A stretch of DNA of 64,000 nucleotides from Roseicyclus persicicus (GTDB taxonomy: Bacteria > Pseudomonadota > Alphaproteobacteria > Rhodobacterales > Rhodobacteraceae). This document shows, in pieces, positions 46,276 to 55,841 of this stretch. The stretch covers positions 558,001-622,000 of the forward strand of contig NZ_JAAZQQ010000002.1 in assembly GCF_012395815.1 (NCBI RefSeq), written 5' to 3'. Within the stretch, counting starts at the first letter, position 1. The number at the start of each line of letters is the position of its first letter. The position numbers and the translations under genes were made by a program. The notes beneath the pieces are model-generated. The model did not search any database. It was given only the letters and a program-made list of their open reading frames with translations, and had not been told where the DNA came from.

Positions 46276-46488
46276 TCACCGTTTCCGCTCCTCGAGCTCG
46301 GAGTTGAACAGCCTCAGCCGTGCCACGAGCTTTTCCTCGTTGATCACGCTGCCCCAGCTCTCGAACAGGAAGGACAGGAATTCCCCCTCGTCGAGCCCCG
46401 CCTCGGCGGCGAGGCTGCGCAGCTTGCGGTAGCCGTCCTCGCTCATGGCGATGTTCGGGCGGCGCGTCAGGCGCAGGCGTTTCGGCAT
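46276..46488 (-). CDS. Small helical protein, possibly ribbon-helix-helix-like
   Basis: A 70-residue protein that starts MPKRLRLTRRPNIAMSEDGYRKL, where a basic strand precedes a helix, then LDEGEFLSFLFESWGSVINEEKL and a charged C-terminal helix. The layout is compatible with a ribbon-helix-helix or a small helical bundle but no family was recognised. It has GGGAGAG before the start and lies 55 bases downstream of the acyl-CoA dehydrogenase on the same strand. Confidence 0.65.
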   Translation of the reverse strand: MPKRLRLTRRPNIAMSEDGYRKLRSLAAEAGLDEGEFLSFLFESWGSVINEEKLVARLRLFNSELEERKR

Positions 46489-46543
46489 CTCTCCCTCCCC
46501 GGATGGCTCCGGGCCGCGCCCCTCCGCGCGGCCCGGGACCAGC

Positions 46544-48319
46544 TTAGAAATTCGCCGCGTCGAGCGCCATCACCGTGTCCGCGCCCGACTGGATGCGGGC
46601 CAGGTGCGTCGCCGTCATCGGCAGCTGGCGGGCCATGTAGAACCGCGCGGTGGCCAATTTCGTCTGGTGGAACACCGGGTCCTCGGTGCCCGCCGCCAGC
46701 GCCTTGAGCGAGGTCTCGGCCATCCGCACCCACATCAGGCCCAGGCAGACATGCCCGAACAGGTGCATGAAGTCGTAGCTGCCCGACAGCGCCGCGTTGG
46801 GGTTCTTCATGCCTTCCTGCATGAAGTACATGCCGGCGGCCTGCAGGTCCTTGGACGCGCGCTTCAGCGGCTCGACGAACTCGGCCATGCCGTCGGTCTC
46901 GCCGGCTTCCTTGCAGGTCGACTTCACGAGGTCGAAGAAGGCCATCACGTGCTTGCCGCCGTCCTGCGCCAGCTTGCGGCCCACGAGGTCCAGCGCCTGC
47001 ACGCCGTTCGCGCCCTCGTAGATCATCGCGATGCGGGCGTCGCGGGCGAACTGCGACATGCCCCATTCCTCGATGTAGCCGTGCCCGCCATAGACCTGCT
47101 GGGCCTGCACGGTCATGTCGAATCCCTTGTCGGTCAGGAAGCCCTTGATCACCGGGGTCAGCAGCGACACCAGCCCGTCGGCGTCCGCGTCCTGCCCGCG
47201 GTGGGCGCGGTCGATCAGCGTGGCGCCCCAGAGCAGGAAGGCGCGCGCGCCCTCGGCAAAGCTCTTCTGCTCCATCAGGTTGCGGCGGATGTCGGGGTGC
47301 ACAATCAGCGGGTCGGCCGGCCCGTCGGGGTTCTTGGGCCCGGTGATGTCGCGGCCCTGCAGCCGGTCCTTGGCATAGGCCAGCGCGTTCTGGAACGCGA
47401 CCTCGGCCTGCGCCAGCCCCTGCATGCCCACGCCCAGCCGCGCCTCGTTCATCATGGTGAACATGGCGCGCATCCCCTTGTGCGCCTCGCCGAGCAGGTA
47501 GCCCGTCGCCCCGTCGTAGTTCATCACGCAGGTGGCGTTGCCGTGGATGCCCATCTTCTCCTCGATCTTGCCGCAGGACACGCCGTTGCGCGGCCCGAGG
47601 CTGCCGTCCTCGTTCACGAGGAACTTGGGCACGATGAAGAGCGACACGCCCTTGATGCCCTCGGGGCCGCCGGGGATCTTGGCCAGAACGAGGTGGACGA
47701 TGTTCTCGGCCATGTCATGTTCGCCGGCCGAGATGAAGATCTTCTGCCCAGTCACCTTGTAGGTGCCGTCGGCCTGCGGCTCGGCCTTGGTGCGCATCAG
47801 CCCCAGGTCGGTGCCGCAGTGCGGCTCGGTCAGGTTCATGGTGCCGGTCCAGTCGCAGGCGACCATCTTGGGCAGGTAGGTGGCCTTCTGGTCCTCCGTC
47901 CCGTGGACCAGGATCGCCGAGGCGGCGCCGTGGGTCAGGCCCTGGTACATGGTGAAGGCCTGGTTGGCGGCGGAAAAGAACTCGCCCACCGCGGTGCCCA
48001 TCACGTAGGGCATGCCCTGGCCGCCGAACTCCTCGGGCATGTCGATGCCCGGCCAGCCGTTTTCCTTCATCTGCGCGAAGGCGTCCTTGAAGCCCGGCGG
48101 CGTGTAGACGACGCCGTTCTCCAGCTTGCAGCCGACGGTGTCGCCGACCGGGTTCAGCGGCGCCAGCACCTCGGCGGCGATCTTGCCGGCCTCGTCCAGC
48201 ACGGCGGCGGTGAAGTCGCGCTCCAGGTCGGCGTAGCCGGGGATGTCGGCCTCGGCGACCTTGAGCACGTCGTGAAGGATGTACTGCGCGTCCTTGGTGG
48301 GGGCGGTGTAGATGGGCAT
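46544..48319 (-). CDS. Acyl-CoA dehydrogenase, long DmdC-like form
   Basis: A 591-residue acyl-CoA dehydrogenase of the long FadE-like type with an extra C-terminal domain, as in methylmercaptopropionyl-CoA dehydrogenase DmdC. FAD/substrate motifs are [21 protein letters not shown] near residue 158, [13 protein letters not shown] near 193 and the catalytic-base region [43 protein letters not shown] near 435-475. It introduces the trans-2 double bond for FadJ. It is preceded by the merR gene 40 bases upstream. DMSP versus fatty-acid use cannot be told from sequence. Confidence 0.92.
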   Translation of the reverse strand: MPIYTAPTKDAQYILHDVLKVAEADIPGYADLERDFTAAVLDEAGKIAAEVLAPLNPVGDTVGCKLENGVVYTPPGFKDAFAQMKENGWPGIDMPEEFGGQGMPYVMGTAVGEFFSAANQAFTMYQGLTHGAASAILVHGTEDQKATYLPKMVACDWTGTMNLTEPHCGTDLGLMRTKAEPQADGTYKVTGQKIFISAGEHDMAENIVHLVLAKIPGGPEGIKGVSLFIVPKFLVNEDGSLGPRNGVSCGKIEEKMGIHGNATCVMNYDGATGYLLGEAHKGMRAMFTMMNEARLGVGMQGLAQAEVAFQNALAYAKDRLQGRDITGPKNPDGPADPLIVHPDIRRNLMEQKSFAEGARAFLLWGATLIDRAHRGQDADADGLVSLLTPVIKGFLTDKGFDMTVQAQQVYGGHGYIEEWGMSQFARDARIAMIYEGANGVQALDLVGRKLAQDGGKHVMAFFDLVKSTCKEAGETDGMAEFVEPLKRASKDLQAAGMYFMQEGMKNPNAALSGSYDFMHLFGHVCLGLMWVRMAETSLKALAAGTEDPVFHQTKLATARFYMARQLPMTATHLARIQSGADTVMALDAANF

Positions 48320-48359
48320 GGTCGTCCTCCCGGAGTGCGAATGGCGGTCTGGGGTGTCG

Positions 48360-48785
48360 TTATTCGGCGGCGTCGCGCGCGGTGCCGACGGTGGCGAGCA
48401 TCTCCTCGACCAGGCCCATCTGGGCCCGGAGGTCGGAGATCGCCACGTCGAGTTCCGCCCGCTGGCGTTCCATGTCGGCCAGCCGGTCGCCCGCGATGGC
48501 GAGGGTCCGGCTGAGCTGGGTCGCCTGCTGGTCGCCCACGTAGTAGAGGTCGAGCAGCTGGCGGATTTCCTCGAGGCTGAAGCCGAAGCGCTTGCCGCGC
48601 AGGATCAGCTTGAGCCGCGCCCGGTCGCGCCGGGTGAACAGGCGCTTCTGCCCTTCGCGGATCGGGAACAGCAGTTCCTTCTGTTCGTAGAAGCGCAGGG
48701 TCCGCGGCGTGACCTCGTAGGCGTCGCACATCTCGCGGATGGTCATCAGGTCTTCGGTCATGTGGGGCGTGTCCGTGTCGAACAT
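48360..48785 (-). CDS. MerR-family regulator of the beta-oxidation block
   Basis: ATGs at 48785, 48761 and 48746 are possible; the first is listed and gives 141 residues. The winged HTH is [31 protein letters not shown] followed by the second wing [34 protein letters not shown], then a coiled coil ([21 protein letters not shown]). No Cys metal site is present. It is like the LiuR/PsrA-type MerR proteins that control fatty-acid and branched-chain amino-acid breakdown, and an ACGTnnACGT site lies upstream. It probably controls itself and the acyl-CoA dehydrogenase. Confidence 0.85.
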   Translation of the reverse strand: MFDTDTPHMTEDLMTIREMCDAYEVTPRTLRFYEQKELLFPIREGQKRLFTRRDRARLKLILRGKRFGFSLEEIRQLLDLYYVGDQQATQLSRTLAIAGDRLADMERQRAELDVAISDLRAQMGLVEEMLATVGTARDAAE

Positions 48786-48841
48786 GGAAGGGTGTCTGGC
48801 CGTGCTGATGTGCGAGTCGGCCCGAGTCTTACAAGACAAGA

Positions 48842-48856
48842 TGACGTTGACGTAAA
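48842..48856. promoter_or_regulatory. Candidate MerR (LiuR-like) operator
   Basis: TGACGTTGACGTAAA holds two ACGT tetramers six bases apart; on the minus strand it reads TTTACGTCAACGTCA. As I recall, LiuR-type MerR operators are of this TTTACGTnnACGT form. It lies about 57 bases upstream of the merR start in a small AT-rich patch. Confidence 0.5.
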
Positions 48857-49178
48857 CAAGACGTCGCGTCACTTCGGCGGATGACGGAGCGTTAGCCGTC
48901 CGGCGGGTCCTAGAGGGTGCGCGCCGCGTCACCGGACGGGGGGCGGCGAGATGGCGGCGTGGCCCCAGGACCTGCCTGCGGGGGCCCCGCGGCGACGGTG
49001 GTATCGGCCTGCAACACGGTCGGACCGGATCGCGGGGCAGGGGAGGGGTGACGCTGTCGCGGTACCGGGGTTGGCCGAACCCCGTCGCTGGGCATTGAAC
49101 GGCCCCGGCGTGATGACGGCCCCGCGCGACGCCCGGCAGGCGCACCTGCGCGGGCCGGATGCAGGTCAGGGCGGGGCC
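48857..49178. other. Intergenic stretch between the two merR genes
   Basis: This GC-rich stretch has no supported gene. A long plus-strand open frame over it runs antisense through the second merR and has no ribosome site or family pattern. I see no repeat or hairpin of note beyond several short GC palindromes. Confidence 0.4.
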
Positions 49179-49553
49179 TCAGGGCCGGGCGGCCGCCGTC
49201 TCGTCGCGGAGCGCCTTCAGGTCGCCGATGATCTCGTCCAGCTCGCGCCGGCGCTTGGCCAGCTCGGCCAGCTGCCGGTCGGCCAGCGCGATCCAGGCGC
49301 GGCGCTGGGTCTCGCCCTGGGGGTCGGCGTCGTACATCTCGAGCCACTGGCGGATCTCCTCCAGCGCGAAGCCGAAGCGGCGGCCGCGCAGGATCAGCGT
49401 CATCCGCGCGATCTCGCGCGGGCCGTAGAACCGGGCCCGGCCTTCCCGTTCGGGAAACAGCAGCTCGATATACTCGTAATGGCGCAGCGTGCGCGGCGTC
49501 ACGTCGAAGCGCGCGCACATCTCCTTGAAGCTCAGCCGGACGTCCTCGTTCAT
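49179..49553 (-). CDS. Second MerR-family regulator, paralogue of the one at 48360
   Basis: The ATG at 49553 has GGGGAGCGG just upstream and gives 124 residues. The sequence LSFKEMCARFDVTPRTLRHYEYIELLFPEREG and MTLILRGRRFGFALEEIRQWLEMYD closely parallels its neighbour, with ALADRQLAELAKRRRELDEI forming the coiled coil. No ACGT-type site is seen upstream. It diverges from the thioesterase pair at 49696, which it could control. It probably arose by tandem duplication. Confidence 0.85.
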   Translation of the reverse strand: MNEDVRLSFKEMCARFDVTPRTLRHYEYIELLFPEREGRARFYGPREIARMTLILRGRRFGFALEEIRQWLEMYDADPQGETQRRAWIALADRQLAELAKRRRELDEIIGDLKALRDETAAARP

Positions 49554-49695
49554 CCGCTCCCCTCGCTGATCGCGTTCCCTTTCCCCGGACAATAGGGCCG
49601 TCGGGGCATCGGGAAAAGCGCCTCTCGCCTCTTGCGCGCGGCGCGGGCGCGGGAAACACTGCGCGCGGCAGGACGGCATCCCGGAGACGGCAGGC

Positions 49696-50139
49696 ATGGC
49701 ACAGGGCGCGGACGACAAGGCGCGGATCGCGCGGCAGTTCATCGAGGCGATCCCGTTCTCCCGCGCGCTGCGGATGCAGCTCGACGAGATCGGCAACGGC
49801 GTCGCCGTCATCTCCATGCCCTGGTCCGAGGCGCTGGTGGGCGACCCGAAGTCGGGGGTGATCCACGGCGGCGCGGTCTCGGCGCTGATGGACACCTGCG
49901 GCGGGGCGGCGGTGATGAGCCACCCCGAGGCGCTGGCCGGCACCGCCACCATCGACCTCAGGATCGACTACATGCGCGCCGCCGCGCCGGGCCAGCGCAT
50001 CACCGCGCGGGCGGAATGCTACCATGTCACCCGATCGGTCGCCTTCGTCCGGGCCGAGGCCTGGGACGAGGACCGCGCGCGCCCCGTGGCCGCCGCGACC
50101 GGCGCCTTCACCGTCGAGCGCGCCGGGGGCCGGCCATGA
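49696..50139 (+). CDS. PaaI-type hotdog thioesterase
   Basis: A 147-residue hotdog-fold protein. The PaaI signature is SGVIHGGAVSALMDTCGGAAVM near residue 55 (His-Gly-Gly, Asp at the catalytic helix), followed by TIDLRIDYMRAAAPGQRITARAECY. Enzymes of this group hydrolyse acyl-CoA thioesters, often of aromatic or short-chain acids. The start has CGGAGACGG upstream. Its stop overlaps the next thioesterase start by 4 bases, so the two may form a hetero-oligomer. Confidence 0.88.
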   Translation: MAQGADDKARIARQFIEAIPFSRALRMQLDEIGNGVAVISMPWSEALVGDPKSGVIHGGAVSALMDTCGGAAVMSHPEALAGTATIDLRIDYMRAAAPGQRITARAECYHVTRSVAFVRAEAWDEDRARPVAAATGAFTVERAGGRP

Positions 50140-50645
50140 GCCGCCGCCCGCCCGAACCCGTGGCGCTGGTCAAGCAGCGCCGCGACCGCACGCTGGCCGC
50201 GCTGGTGGCAGGCGTGCCCTACATCGGGTTTCTCGGCGTGACCTTCGACCGCCGCGGCGACGAGCTGACGGCGGTGCTGAACTACGACGGCAAGCTGATC
50301 GGCAACCCGCTCCTGCCGGCGCTGCATGGCGGCGCCATCGCCTCCTTCCTCGAGGTGACGGCGATCATGGAGCTGTCGTTCAACATGCTGTGGGACGACG
50401 TGGAGGAGGGCCGGCTCGACGTCGAGGCGCTGACGCCCGAGACCCTGCCGCGGCTGCCCAAGACCATCGACTTCACCGTCGACTACCTGCGGTCCGGCCT
50501 GCCGCGCGACGCCTATGCGCGGGCGCGGGTGAACCGGCTGGGCCGGCGCTATGCCTCGGTCCATGTCGAGGCCTGGCAGGACAACCGCCAGCGCCTGTTC
50601 GCGCAGGCCACGGGGCATTTCCTGATGCCGCCCCGCGATGGCTGA
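50136..50645 (+). CDS. Second hotdog thioesterase, overlapping the first
   Basis: The ATG at 50136 makes an ATGA overlap and gives 169 residues. The central pattern LIGNPLLPALHGGAIASFLEVTAIMEL matches the hotdog helix (His-Gly-Gly, then Glu in place of the Asp), and TIDFTVDYLRSGLPRDAYARARVNRLGRRYASVHVEAWQ is the standard C-terminal half. The Asp-to-Glu change is common to some thioesterase groups. It overlaps the MATE gene start by 8 bases, so all three genes are one transcript. Confidence 0.85.
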   Translation: MSRRPPEPVALVKQRRDRTLAALVAGVPYIGFLGVTFDRRGDELTAVLNYDGKLIGNPLLPALHGGAIASFLEVTAIMELSFNMLWDDVEEGRLDVEALTPETLPRLPKTIDFTVDYLRSGLPRDAYARARVNRLGRRYASVHVEAWQDNRQRLFAQATGHFLMPPRDG

Positions 50646-51957
50646 GACCGCGGCGGCGCCGCTGACCCATGGCCGAGTGCTGAAGATCGCGCTGCCGGTG
50701 GTGGTGTCGAACGCCACCATCCCGCTTTTGGGCGTGGTCGACACCGCGGTGATCGGCCAGCTGGGCGACCCCGCGCCGATCGGGGCGGTGGGCCTGGGCG
50801 CCGTGATCCTGACCTCGATCTACTGGGCCTTCGGGTTCCTGCGCATGGGCACGGTGGGGCTGGCGGCGCAGGCGCTGGGCGCGGGCGACCGGGCCGAGGT
50901 GGCGGCACTGCTGACGCGGGTGCTGATGATCGGGCTCGGGGCGGGGCTGGTGCTGATGGCGCTCCGGGTGCCGATCTTCGGCTTTGCCCTGTGGCTGTCG
51001 CCCGCCAGCGCCGAGGTGGAAAGCCTGGTGCGCGCCTACCTGCAGGTGCGCATCTTCTCGGCGCCGGCGGCGATCGCGATCTACGGCATCGTCGGCTGGC
51101 TGATCGCGCAGGAGCGCACCGGCGCGGTGCTGGCGCTGCAGCTGTGGCAGAACGGGTTGAACATCGTCCTGTCGGCCTGGTTCGTGCTGGGGCTGAACCT
51201 CGGGGTCGAGGGGGTGGCGCTGGCGACCTTCCTGGCGGAATGGTCGGGGCTGGTGCTGGGGCTGTGGCTCTGCCGCCGCGCCTTTGCGGTGCCGGCCTGG
51301 CGCGACTGGGCGCGGGTGTTCGAGCGGGCGAAGCTGCGGCGGATGGCGGTGGTCAACACCGATATCCTGATCCGGTCGGTGCTGCTGCTGCTGGGGTTCT
51401 CGTCCTTCCTGTTCCTCGCGGCCGATTTCGGGGACGTGACGCTGGCGGCGAACCAGGTGCTGATCCAGTTCGTCTACGTCACCGCCTACGCGATGGACGG
51501 TTTCGCCTTCGCCGCCGAGGCGTTGGTGGGGCAGGCGGTGGGCGCGCGGGCGCGGGCGCGGCTGCGGCGTGCGGCGGCGATGACGAGCCTCTGGGGCCTG
51601 GGCGTCTGCGTCGTGATGGCGGGGCTGATCTGGGCTGCGGGCGGCGCGGCGGTGGACCTGATGACCACGGCCGAGGGGGTGCGGGCCGAGGCGCGGGTCT
51701 ACCTGCCCTGGATCGGGCTGGCGGTGCTGATCGGCTGCGCGTCCTGGATGCTGGACGGCATCTTCATCGGCGCGACGCGGACCTGGGACATGCGCAACAT
51801 GATGGCGGTGAGCTTCGCGGGCTACGTCCTCGTCGCTGCGCTCCTCGTCCCGGCCTTCGGCAACCACGGGCTCTGGGCGGCGCTGGTGGTGTTCTTCGCG
51901 CTGCGCGGGCTGACGCTGGGGCTGCGATACCCGGCCTTGGAGCGGGCGGTCGGGTAG
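50638..51957 (+). CDS. MATE-family multidrug/organic cation exporter
   Basis: A 439-residue membrane protein with twelve helices in two homologous halves. The N-terminal pattern LKIALPVVVSNATIPLLGVVDTAVIGQLGDPAPIGAVGLG is characteristic of MATE (DinF branch), with YAMDGFAFAAEALVGQAVGAR starting the second half. It is coupled to two thioesterases, so an exported acyl or aromatic acid is possible but unproven. A GGGGGGC/GCCCCCC hairpin lies just after the stop. Confidence 0.92.
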   Translation: MAETAAAPLTHGRVLKIALPVVVSNATIPLLGVVDTAVIGQLGDPAPIGAVGLGAVILTSIYWAFGFLRMGTVGLAAQALGAGDRAEVAALLTRVLMIGLGAGLVLMALRVPIFGFALWLSPASAEVESLVRAYLQVRIFSAPAAIAIYGIVGWLIAQERTGAVLALQLWQNGLNIVLSAWFVLGLNLGVEGVALATFLAEWSGLVLGLWLCRRAFAVPAWRDWARVFERAKLRRMAVVNTDILIRSVLLLLGFSSFLFLAADFGDVTLAANQVLIQFVYVTAYAMDGFAFAAEALVGQAVGARARARLRRAAAMTSLWGLGVCVVMAGLIWAAGGAAVDLMTTAEGVRAEARVYLPWIGLAVLIGCASWMLDGIFIGATRTWDMRNMMAVSFAGYVLVAALLVPAFGNHGLWAALVVFFALRGLTLGLRYPALERAVG

Positions 51958-51961
51958 GCTT

Positions 51962-51978
51962 GGGGGGCTCTGCCCCCC
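51962..51978 (+). terminator. GC hairpin after the MATE gene
   Basis: GGGGGGC (51962-51968) pairs perfectly with GCCCCCC (51972-51978) around TCT, 4 bases after the stop. No T-run follows. The same hairpin type occurs at 20523-20538 next to a dispersed-repeat arm, so it may belong to that element. Confidence 0.45.
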
Positions 51979-51998
51979 GGCCTGCGGCCTCCCCCCCG

Positions 51999-52019
51999 GA
52001 GTATTTCGGAAGCAAAGAT
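51999..52019. repeat. Single arm of the dispersed intergenic element
   Basis: GAGTATTTCGGAAGCAAAGA at 51999-52018 matches the arms of copy 1 (20401) at most positions. No core or second arm is found nearby, so this is a half copy, in the short gap between the convergent MATE and ArsC-like genes. Confidence 0.65.
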
Positions 52020-52023
52020 CGGG

Positions 52024-52365
52024 TCAGAGCAGGTCGAGGATGGCCTCGGGCGGGCGGCCGATGGCGGCGCGGTTGCCGGCGACGAGGATCGGGCGCTCGA
52101 TCAGGATCGGGTGGCGGGCCATGGCGGCGACGAGCGCGATGTCGTCGGCCCCGGCGAGGCCCTCGTCGCGGAAGACGGGCTCCTTGCGGCGGACGAGTGC
52201 GCCGGCGGGCAGCTGCAGCTTGTGCAGGAGGTCGAGGATCTCGGCCTCGGCGGGCGGGTCCTTGAGATAGAGGCGGATCTCCGGCGTGATGCCGCGGTCC
52301 TCGAGGAGGGCGAGGGCCGCCCGCGACTTGCCGCAGCGCGGGTTGTGCCAGAGGGTCAGAGCCAT
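52024..52365 (-). CDS. ArsC/Spx-family arsenate-reductase-like protein
   Basis: The ATG at 52365 gives 113 residues of the glutaredoxin-linked ArsC type. The active site is [17 protein letters not shown] with the single nucleophilic Cys near residue 11, followed by [21 protein letters not shown]; the three Arg seen in ArsC near the active site are partly kept ([19 protein letters not shown]). No ars genes are near, so it may be a YfgD-like housekeeping protein. It overlaps pyrD by 10 bases. Confidence 0.85.
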   Translation of the reverse strand: MALTLWHNPRCGKSRAALALLEDRGITPEIRLYLKDPPAEAEILDLLHKLQLPAGALVRRKEPVFRDEGLAGADDIALVAAMARHPILIERPILVAGNRAAIGRPPEAILDLL

Positions 52366-53414
52366 GCGTCGACCCCCGTGCCGGTCACATCGGCCACCGA
52401 GGCGACCCCCTCGGCCGTGCAGCGCGCGTCGAGCCCTTCGGCGATGCGGGCCCCCAGCGTGATGCCGCCGTAGACCAGCGCGGTGTAGAGCTGCACGGCC
52501 GAGGCGCCGGCGCGCAGTTTCTCCCAGGCCTGGTCGGCCGAGGACACGCCGCCGACCCCGATCAGCGGCAGGCGCCCGCCCGTCAGGCGGTGGAGCTGCG
52601 CCAGAACGCGGGTGGATTTCTCGAACAGGGGTTGGCCCGAGAGGCCGCCCGCCTCGCCGCGGTGGCGGCTGGCGAGCCCGTCGCGGGACAGGGTGGTGTT
52701 GGTCGCCACGATCCCGGCGAGGCCGGCCTGCAGCGCCACCTCGGCGATCTCGGCCAGCTCGTCCGGCCCGAGGTCGGGCGCGATCTTGAGGAACACCGGG
52801 ATGGGCCTGGCCAGCGCGGCCCGGGCCTCCATCACGCCGGCCAGCAGACGTTCCAGCGCCGCGCGGCCCTGCAGCTCGCGCAGGCGTTCGGTGTTGGGCG
52901 ACGACACGTTGACGGTGGCGAAATCGACATGCGGGCCGCAGCGCGCCAGCACCCGGGCGAAATCGGCGGCGCGGTCGGGGCTGTCCTTGTTGGCGCCGAG
53001 GTTCAGCCCCACGGGCACGGCCGACGTGGCGGCGGCCAGGCGGCCCGCGATCGCCTCCATGCCTGCGTTGTTGAAGCCGAAGCGGTTGATCGCGGCACGG
53101 TCCTCGGAGAGCCGGAACAGCCGCGGGCGCGCGTTGCCCGACTGCGGGCGCGGCGTGGCGGCGCCGACCTCGACGAAGCCGAAGCCCGCGCGGCTGAGCG
53201 GGCCCACCGCCTCGGCGTTCTTGTCGAACCCGGCGGCCAGGCCCACCGGGTTCGGCAGGGGCAGCCCGGCCAGCGTCGTGGCGAGCCGGGGCGAGGTGAC
53301 GGCGCCGGGGGCGGGCAGGAGCCCGGTCCTCAGCGCGGCGATGGCGAGGGTGTGGGCGCGCTCGGGCTCCATCCGCTGCATCACCGACAGGCCGAAGCGT
53401 TCCCACATCGCCAT
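52356..53414 (-). CDS. pyrD: Dihydroorotate dehydrogenase (quinone), class 2
   Basis: The ATG at 53414 ([21 protein letters not shown]) overlaps the DUF952 stop by 3 bases and gives 352 residues. The N-terminal helices that bind quinone and the membrane are present, then [16 protein letters not shown] near residue 55, the catalytic-Ser segment [14 protein letters not shown] near 165 and FMN-binding [31 protein letters not shown] near 285. It is the fourth step of pyrimidine synthesis. It overlaps the ArsC-like gene at its end. Confidence 0.97.
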   Translation of the reverse strand: MAMWERFGLSVMQRMEPERAHTLAIAALRTGLLPAPGAVTSPRLATTLAGLPLPNPVGLAAGFDKNAEAVGPLSRAGFGFVEVGAATPRPQSGNARPRLFRLSEDRAAINRFGFNNAGMEAIAGRLAAATSAVPVGLNLGANKDSPDRAADFARVLARCGPHVDFATVNVSSPNTERLRELQGRAALERLLAGVMEARAALARPIPVFLKIAPDLGPDELAEIAEVALQAGLAGIVATNTTLSRDGLASRHRGEAGGLSGQPLFEKSTRVLAQLHRLTGGRLPLIGVGGVSSADQAWEKLRAGASAVQLYTALVYGGITLGARIAEGLDARCTAEGVASVADVTGTGVDAWL

Positions 53415-53749
53415 CAGAGCTCCGCCGGGAAGACGTGAACGCCGTCGACCAGCGGCAGGGCGGCGTGCCAGAGCACGTCGGCGCGGCGGAGCGGCCCGTA
53501 GAGATGCGGGAACAGCGCGCCGCCGCGGGACGGCTCCCACTTCAGGGCCGGGCCGAGCGCGTCGGCGTCGAAGGCGGCCAGCACCAGCCCGTCGGCGCCC
53601 GCGAAATGGCGCGCGGCGGTCTCGGCGACCTGGGCGGCGGTCGAGAAATGGACGAAGCCGTCGGCCACGTCGACGGGCGCGCCGGGGGTCTGCCCCGCGC
53701 GCTCCAGCTCGGCCCATTCGGGGGCCCGGAGGATCTTGTAGATGCGCAT
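53414..53749 (-). CDS. DUF952-family protein
   Basis: The ATG at 53749 follows AGGGAGGC and gives 111 residues matching DUF952: [16 protein letters not shown] at the start, [26 protein letters not shown] in the middle and FPHLYGPL toward the end. Members share a fold with glutathionylspermidine/ADP-ribosyl-like small enzymes but function is unknown. It is translationally coupled to pyrD. The plus-strand gene at 53876 is divergent from it. Confidence 0.85.
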   Translation of the reverse strand: MRIYKILRAPEWAELERAGQTPGAPVDVADGFVHFSTAAQVAETAARHFAGADGLVLAAFDADALGPALKWEPSRGGALFPHLYGPLRRADVLWHAALPLVDGVHVFPAEL

Positions 53750-53875
53750 GGCGCCTCCCTTCGCGCGCCGCTGACGCCCCGTCAAGTGTGACGCGGACGT
53801 CACCAAGCCGCTTTACTTGGGTGCCGCTGCCCGCCAATCTGACGGCAGTCCAACACCTGTAAGGGGAGATAACCC

Positions 53876-55486
53876 ATGCTCGCACGGATCCTCGGGTCGA
53901 CCGCGATCCTCGCCGGCCTGTCCATGGCGGCGCCGGTCGCGGCGGAAACCACGCTGCACATCCTGCACACCAACGACGTCCACAGCCGGATCCTGCCGAT
54001 CAGCGGCTCGGGCTCGACCTGCTCGGCCGAGGACGACGCGGCCGGCGAATGCTTCGGCGGCTCGGCGCGCCTGGCCACCGCCATCAACACGCTGCGCGGC
54101 GAGCTGCTGGCCGCCGGCGAGAACGTGATCGTCCTCGACGCGGGCGACCAGTTCCAGGGCTCGCTGATGTACACGACCTTCAAGGGCGAGGTCGAGGCCG
54201 AGATGATGGAGGCCATCGGCTACGACGTGATGGCCGTGGGCAACCACGAGTTCGACGACGGCCCGGAGAACCTGGCCCGCTTCGCCGAGATGATCAGCTT
54301 CCCGATCATCTCGGGCAACCTCGACCTCAGCCAGTCGAACGTGCTGTCCGACGAGATGGTGCCCGACCACGCCGTGCTCGACGTGAACGGGCTGCGCGTC
54401 GGCATCATCTCGGCGCTGGCCACCGACACGGCCGAGACCTCGTCGCCCGGGCCCTCGATCATCTTCCAGAACGAGATCGACGCGCTGCAGGCCGACGTGG
54501 ACGCGCTGACCGCCGAGGGCGTGGACATCATCATCGCGCTGACCCACGTGGGCCTGCCGGCCGACATCCGCATCGCCGAGGCCGTCACCGGCATCGACGT
54601 GATCGTGGGCGGCCACTCGCACACCTACCTGTCCGCCAACGACCCCGACCGGGACGGGCCCTACCCCTACTGGGTCAGCAACCCCGACGGCGCCATGGTG
54701 CCGATCGTGCAGGCCGGCGCCTACACCCGCTACCTCGGCCACCTCGAGGTGTCCTTCGACGACGCCGGCAACGTGGTCTTCGCCGACGGCAACACCATGG
54801 TGCTGGACGCCTCGGTCGAGCCCGATGCCGCCATCGCGGCGCGGGTCGCCGAGCTGGGCGGCCCGATCGAGGAGGCGATGGCCGTGGTCATCGGCTCGAC
54901 CTCCGCGTTCATCGAGGGGGACCGGTCGGTCTGCCGGGCGATGGAATGCCCGATGGGCAACCTGGTGGCCGACGCCATGCTGGACCGCGTCCGCGCCCAG
55001 GGCATCGACGTGGCGATCCAGAACGGCGGCGGCCTGCGCGCCTCGATCGACGCGGGCGAGGTGACCATGGGCGAGGTGCTGACGGTGCTGCCGTTCCAGA
55101 ACACGCTGGCCACCTTCCAGCTGTCGGGCGCGGGCATCGTGGCCGCGCTGGAGAACGGCCTGAGCCAGGTCGCCGACGGCGCCGGGCGCTTCCCGCAGGT
55201 CGCGGGCATGCGCTATGTCTGGAACCCGGACGCCGAGCCGGGCAGCCGCGTCGTCTCGGTCGAGATCGAGACCGCCGACGGCTTTGTCCCGCTCGACCCC
55301 GAGGCGACCTACGGCGTGGTGTCGAACAACTACATGCGCGGCGGCGGCGACGGCTACTCGGTCTTCACCACGGCCGAGAACGCCTATGACTTCGGCCCCG
55401 GCCTCGAGCAGGTGGTGGCCGACTACATCGCGGCCTCGGGCGGCTACACGCCCTATACCGACGGCCGGATCGCCACCGTCCAGTAA
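53876..55486 (+). CDS. Periplasmic 5'-nucleotidase/UshA-type metallophosphatase
   Basis: A 536-residue exported protein. The signal peptide runs to about residue 22 ([12 protein letters not shown]). The metallophosphatase domain has [36 protein letters not shown] and VGGHSHT; the C-terminal 5'-nucleotidase domain has [34 protein letters not shown] and [15 protein letters not shown]. It hydrolyses nucleotides to nucleosides plus phosphate in the periplasm, which would feed the salvage operon at 30626. AAGGGGAGA precedes the start and a strong terminator follows. Confidence 0.93.
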   Translation: MLARILGSTAILAGLSMAAPVAAETTLHILHTNDVHSRILPISGSGSTCSAEDDAAGECFGGSARLATAINTLRGELLAAGENVIVLDAGDQFQGSLMYTTFKGEVEAEMMEAIGYDVMAVGNHEFDDGPENLARFAEMISFPIISGNLDLSQSNVLSDEMVPDHAVLDVNGLRVGIISALATDTAETSSPGPSIIFQNEIDALQADVDALTAEGVDIIIALTHVGLPADIRIAEAVTGIDVIVGGHSHTYLSANDPDRDGPYPYWVSNPDGAMVPIVQAGAYTRYLGHLEVSFDDAGNVVFADGNTMVLDASVEPDAAIAARVAELGGPIEEAMAVVIGSTSAFIEGDRSVCRAMECPMGNLVADAMLDRVRAQGIDVAIQNGGGLRASIDAGEVTMGEVLTVLPFQNTLATFQLSGAGIVAALENGLSQVADGAGRFPQVAGMRYVWNPDAEPGSRVVSVEIETADGFVPLDPEATYGVVSNNYMRGGGDGYSVFTTAENAYDFGPGLEQVVADYIAASGGYTPYTDGRIATVQ

Positions 55487-55508
55487 CGGGCCCCGAGCCC
55501 ACCGGACA

Positions 55509-55538
55509 GGCCGGCGCGGACCCCCGCGCCGGCCTTTT
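55509..55538 (+). terminator. Rho-independent terminator after the 5'-nucleotidase
   Basis: An 11-bp perfect stem GGCCGGCGCGG (55509-55519) / CCGCGCCGGCC (55524-55534) with a 4-base loop is followed at once by TTTT. This is the clearest intrinsic terminator in the window and sits 23 bases after the stop codon. Confidence 0.9.
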
Positions 55539-55654
55539 CCATGCCATGCAGCATCCGCAACCCGGCCTTGGCGTACCGGCAATTGTTCCGGCCGTTACCG
55601 CTACCATATCCCGGTCATCGACAGACGACACGCCAAGCCAGAAGGAGCTGCACG

Positions 55655-55819
55655 ATGACCTCGATCCTGTCCCGCCTGCGCAGCGCCGCCGCGAAGCGCG
55701 CGGCCTATCACCAGACCGTCCGCGAGATCTCGGCGATGCCGCTCGACGTGGCGCTTGACCTCGGCATCTTCCGCGAGGACGCGGAACAGATCGCCTGGCG
55801 GCACGTTTACGGCCGCTGA
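55655..55819 (+). CDS. DUF1127-family small protein
   Basis: A 54-residue protein with GAAGGAG seven bases before ATG 55655. The sequence LRSAAAKRAAYHQTVREISAMPLDVALDLGIFREDAEQIAWRHVYG has the DUF1127 layout: an amphipathic basic N-terminal helix and a second helix in which LDVALDLGI replaces the usual LDDLGL pattern. In alphaproteobacteria such proteins link to phosphate and carbon metabolism and RNA turnover (CcaF1/YjiS-like). It is followed by the SRAP gene 22 bases later, perhaps in one transcript. Confidence 0.8.
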   Translation: MTSILSRLRSAAAKRAAYHQTVREISAMPLDVALDLGIFREDAEQIAWRHVYGR

Positions 55820-55841
55820 CGGCCGGGGTAGTCTCGCGCCC

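Noticed and set aside
48951-49595. Plus-strand frame over the second merR
   Set aside because: It has no ribosome site, is antisense to a clear MerR protein, and looks like a GC shadow.
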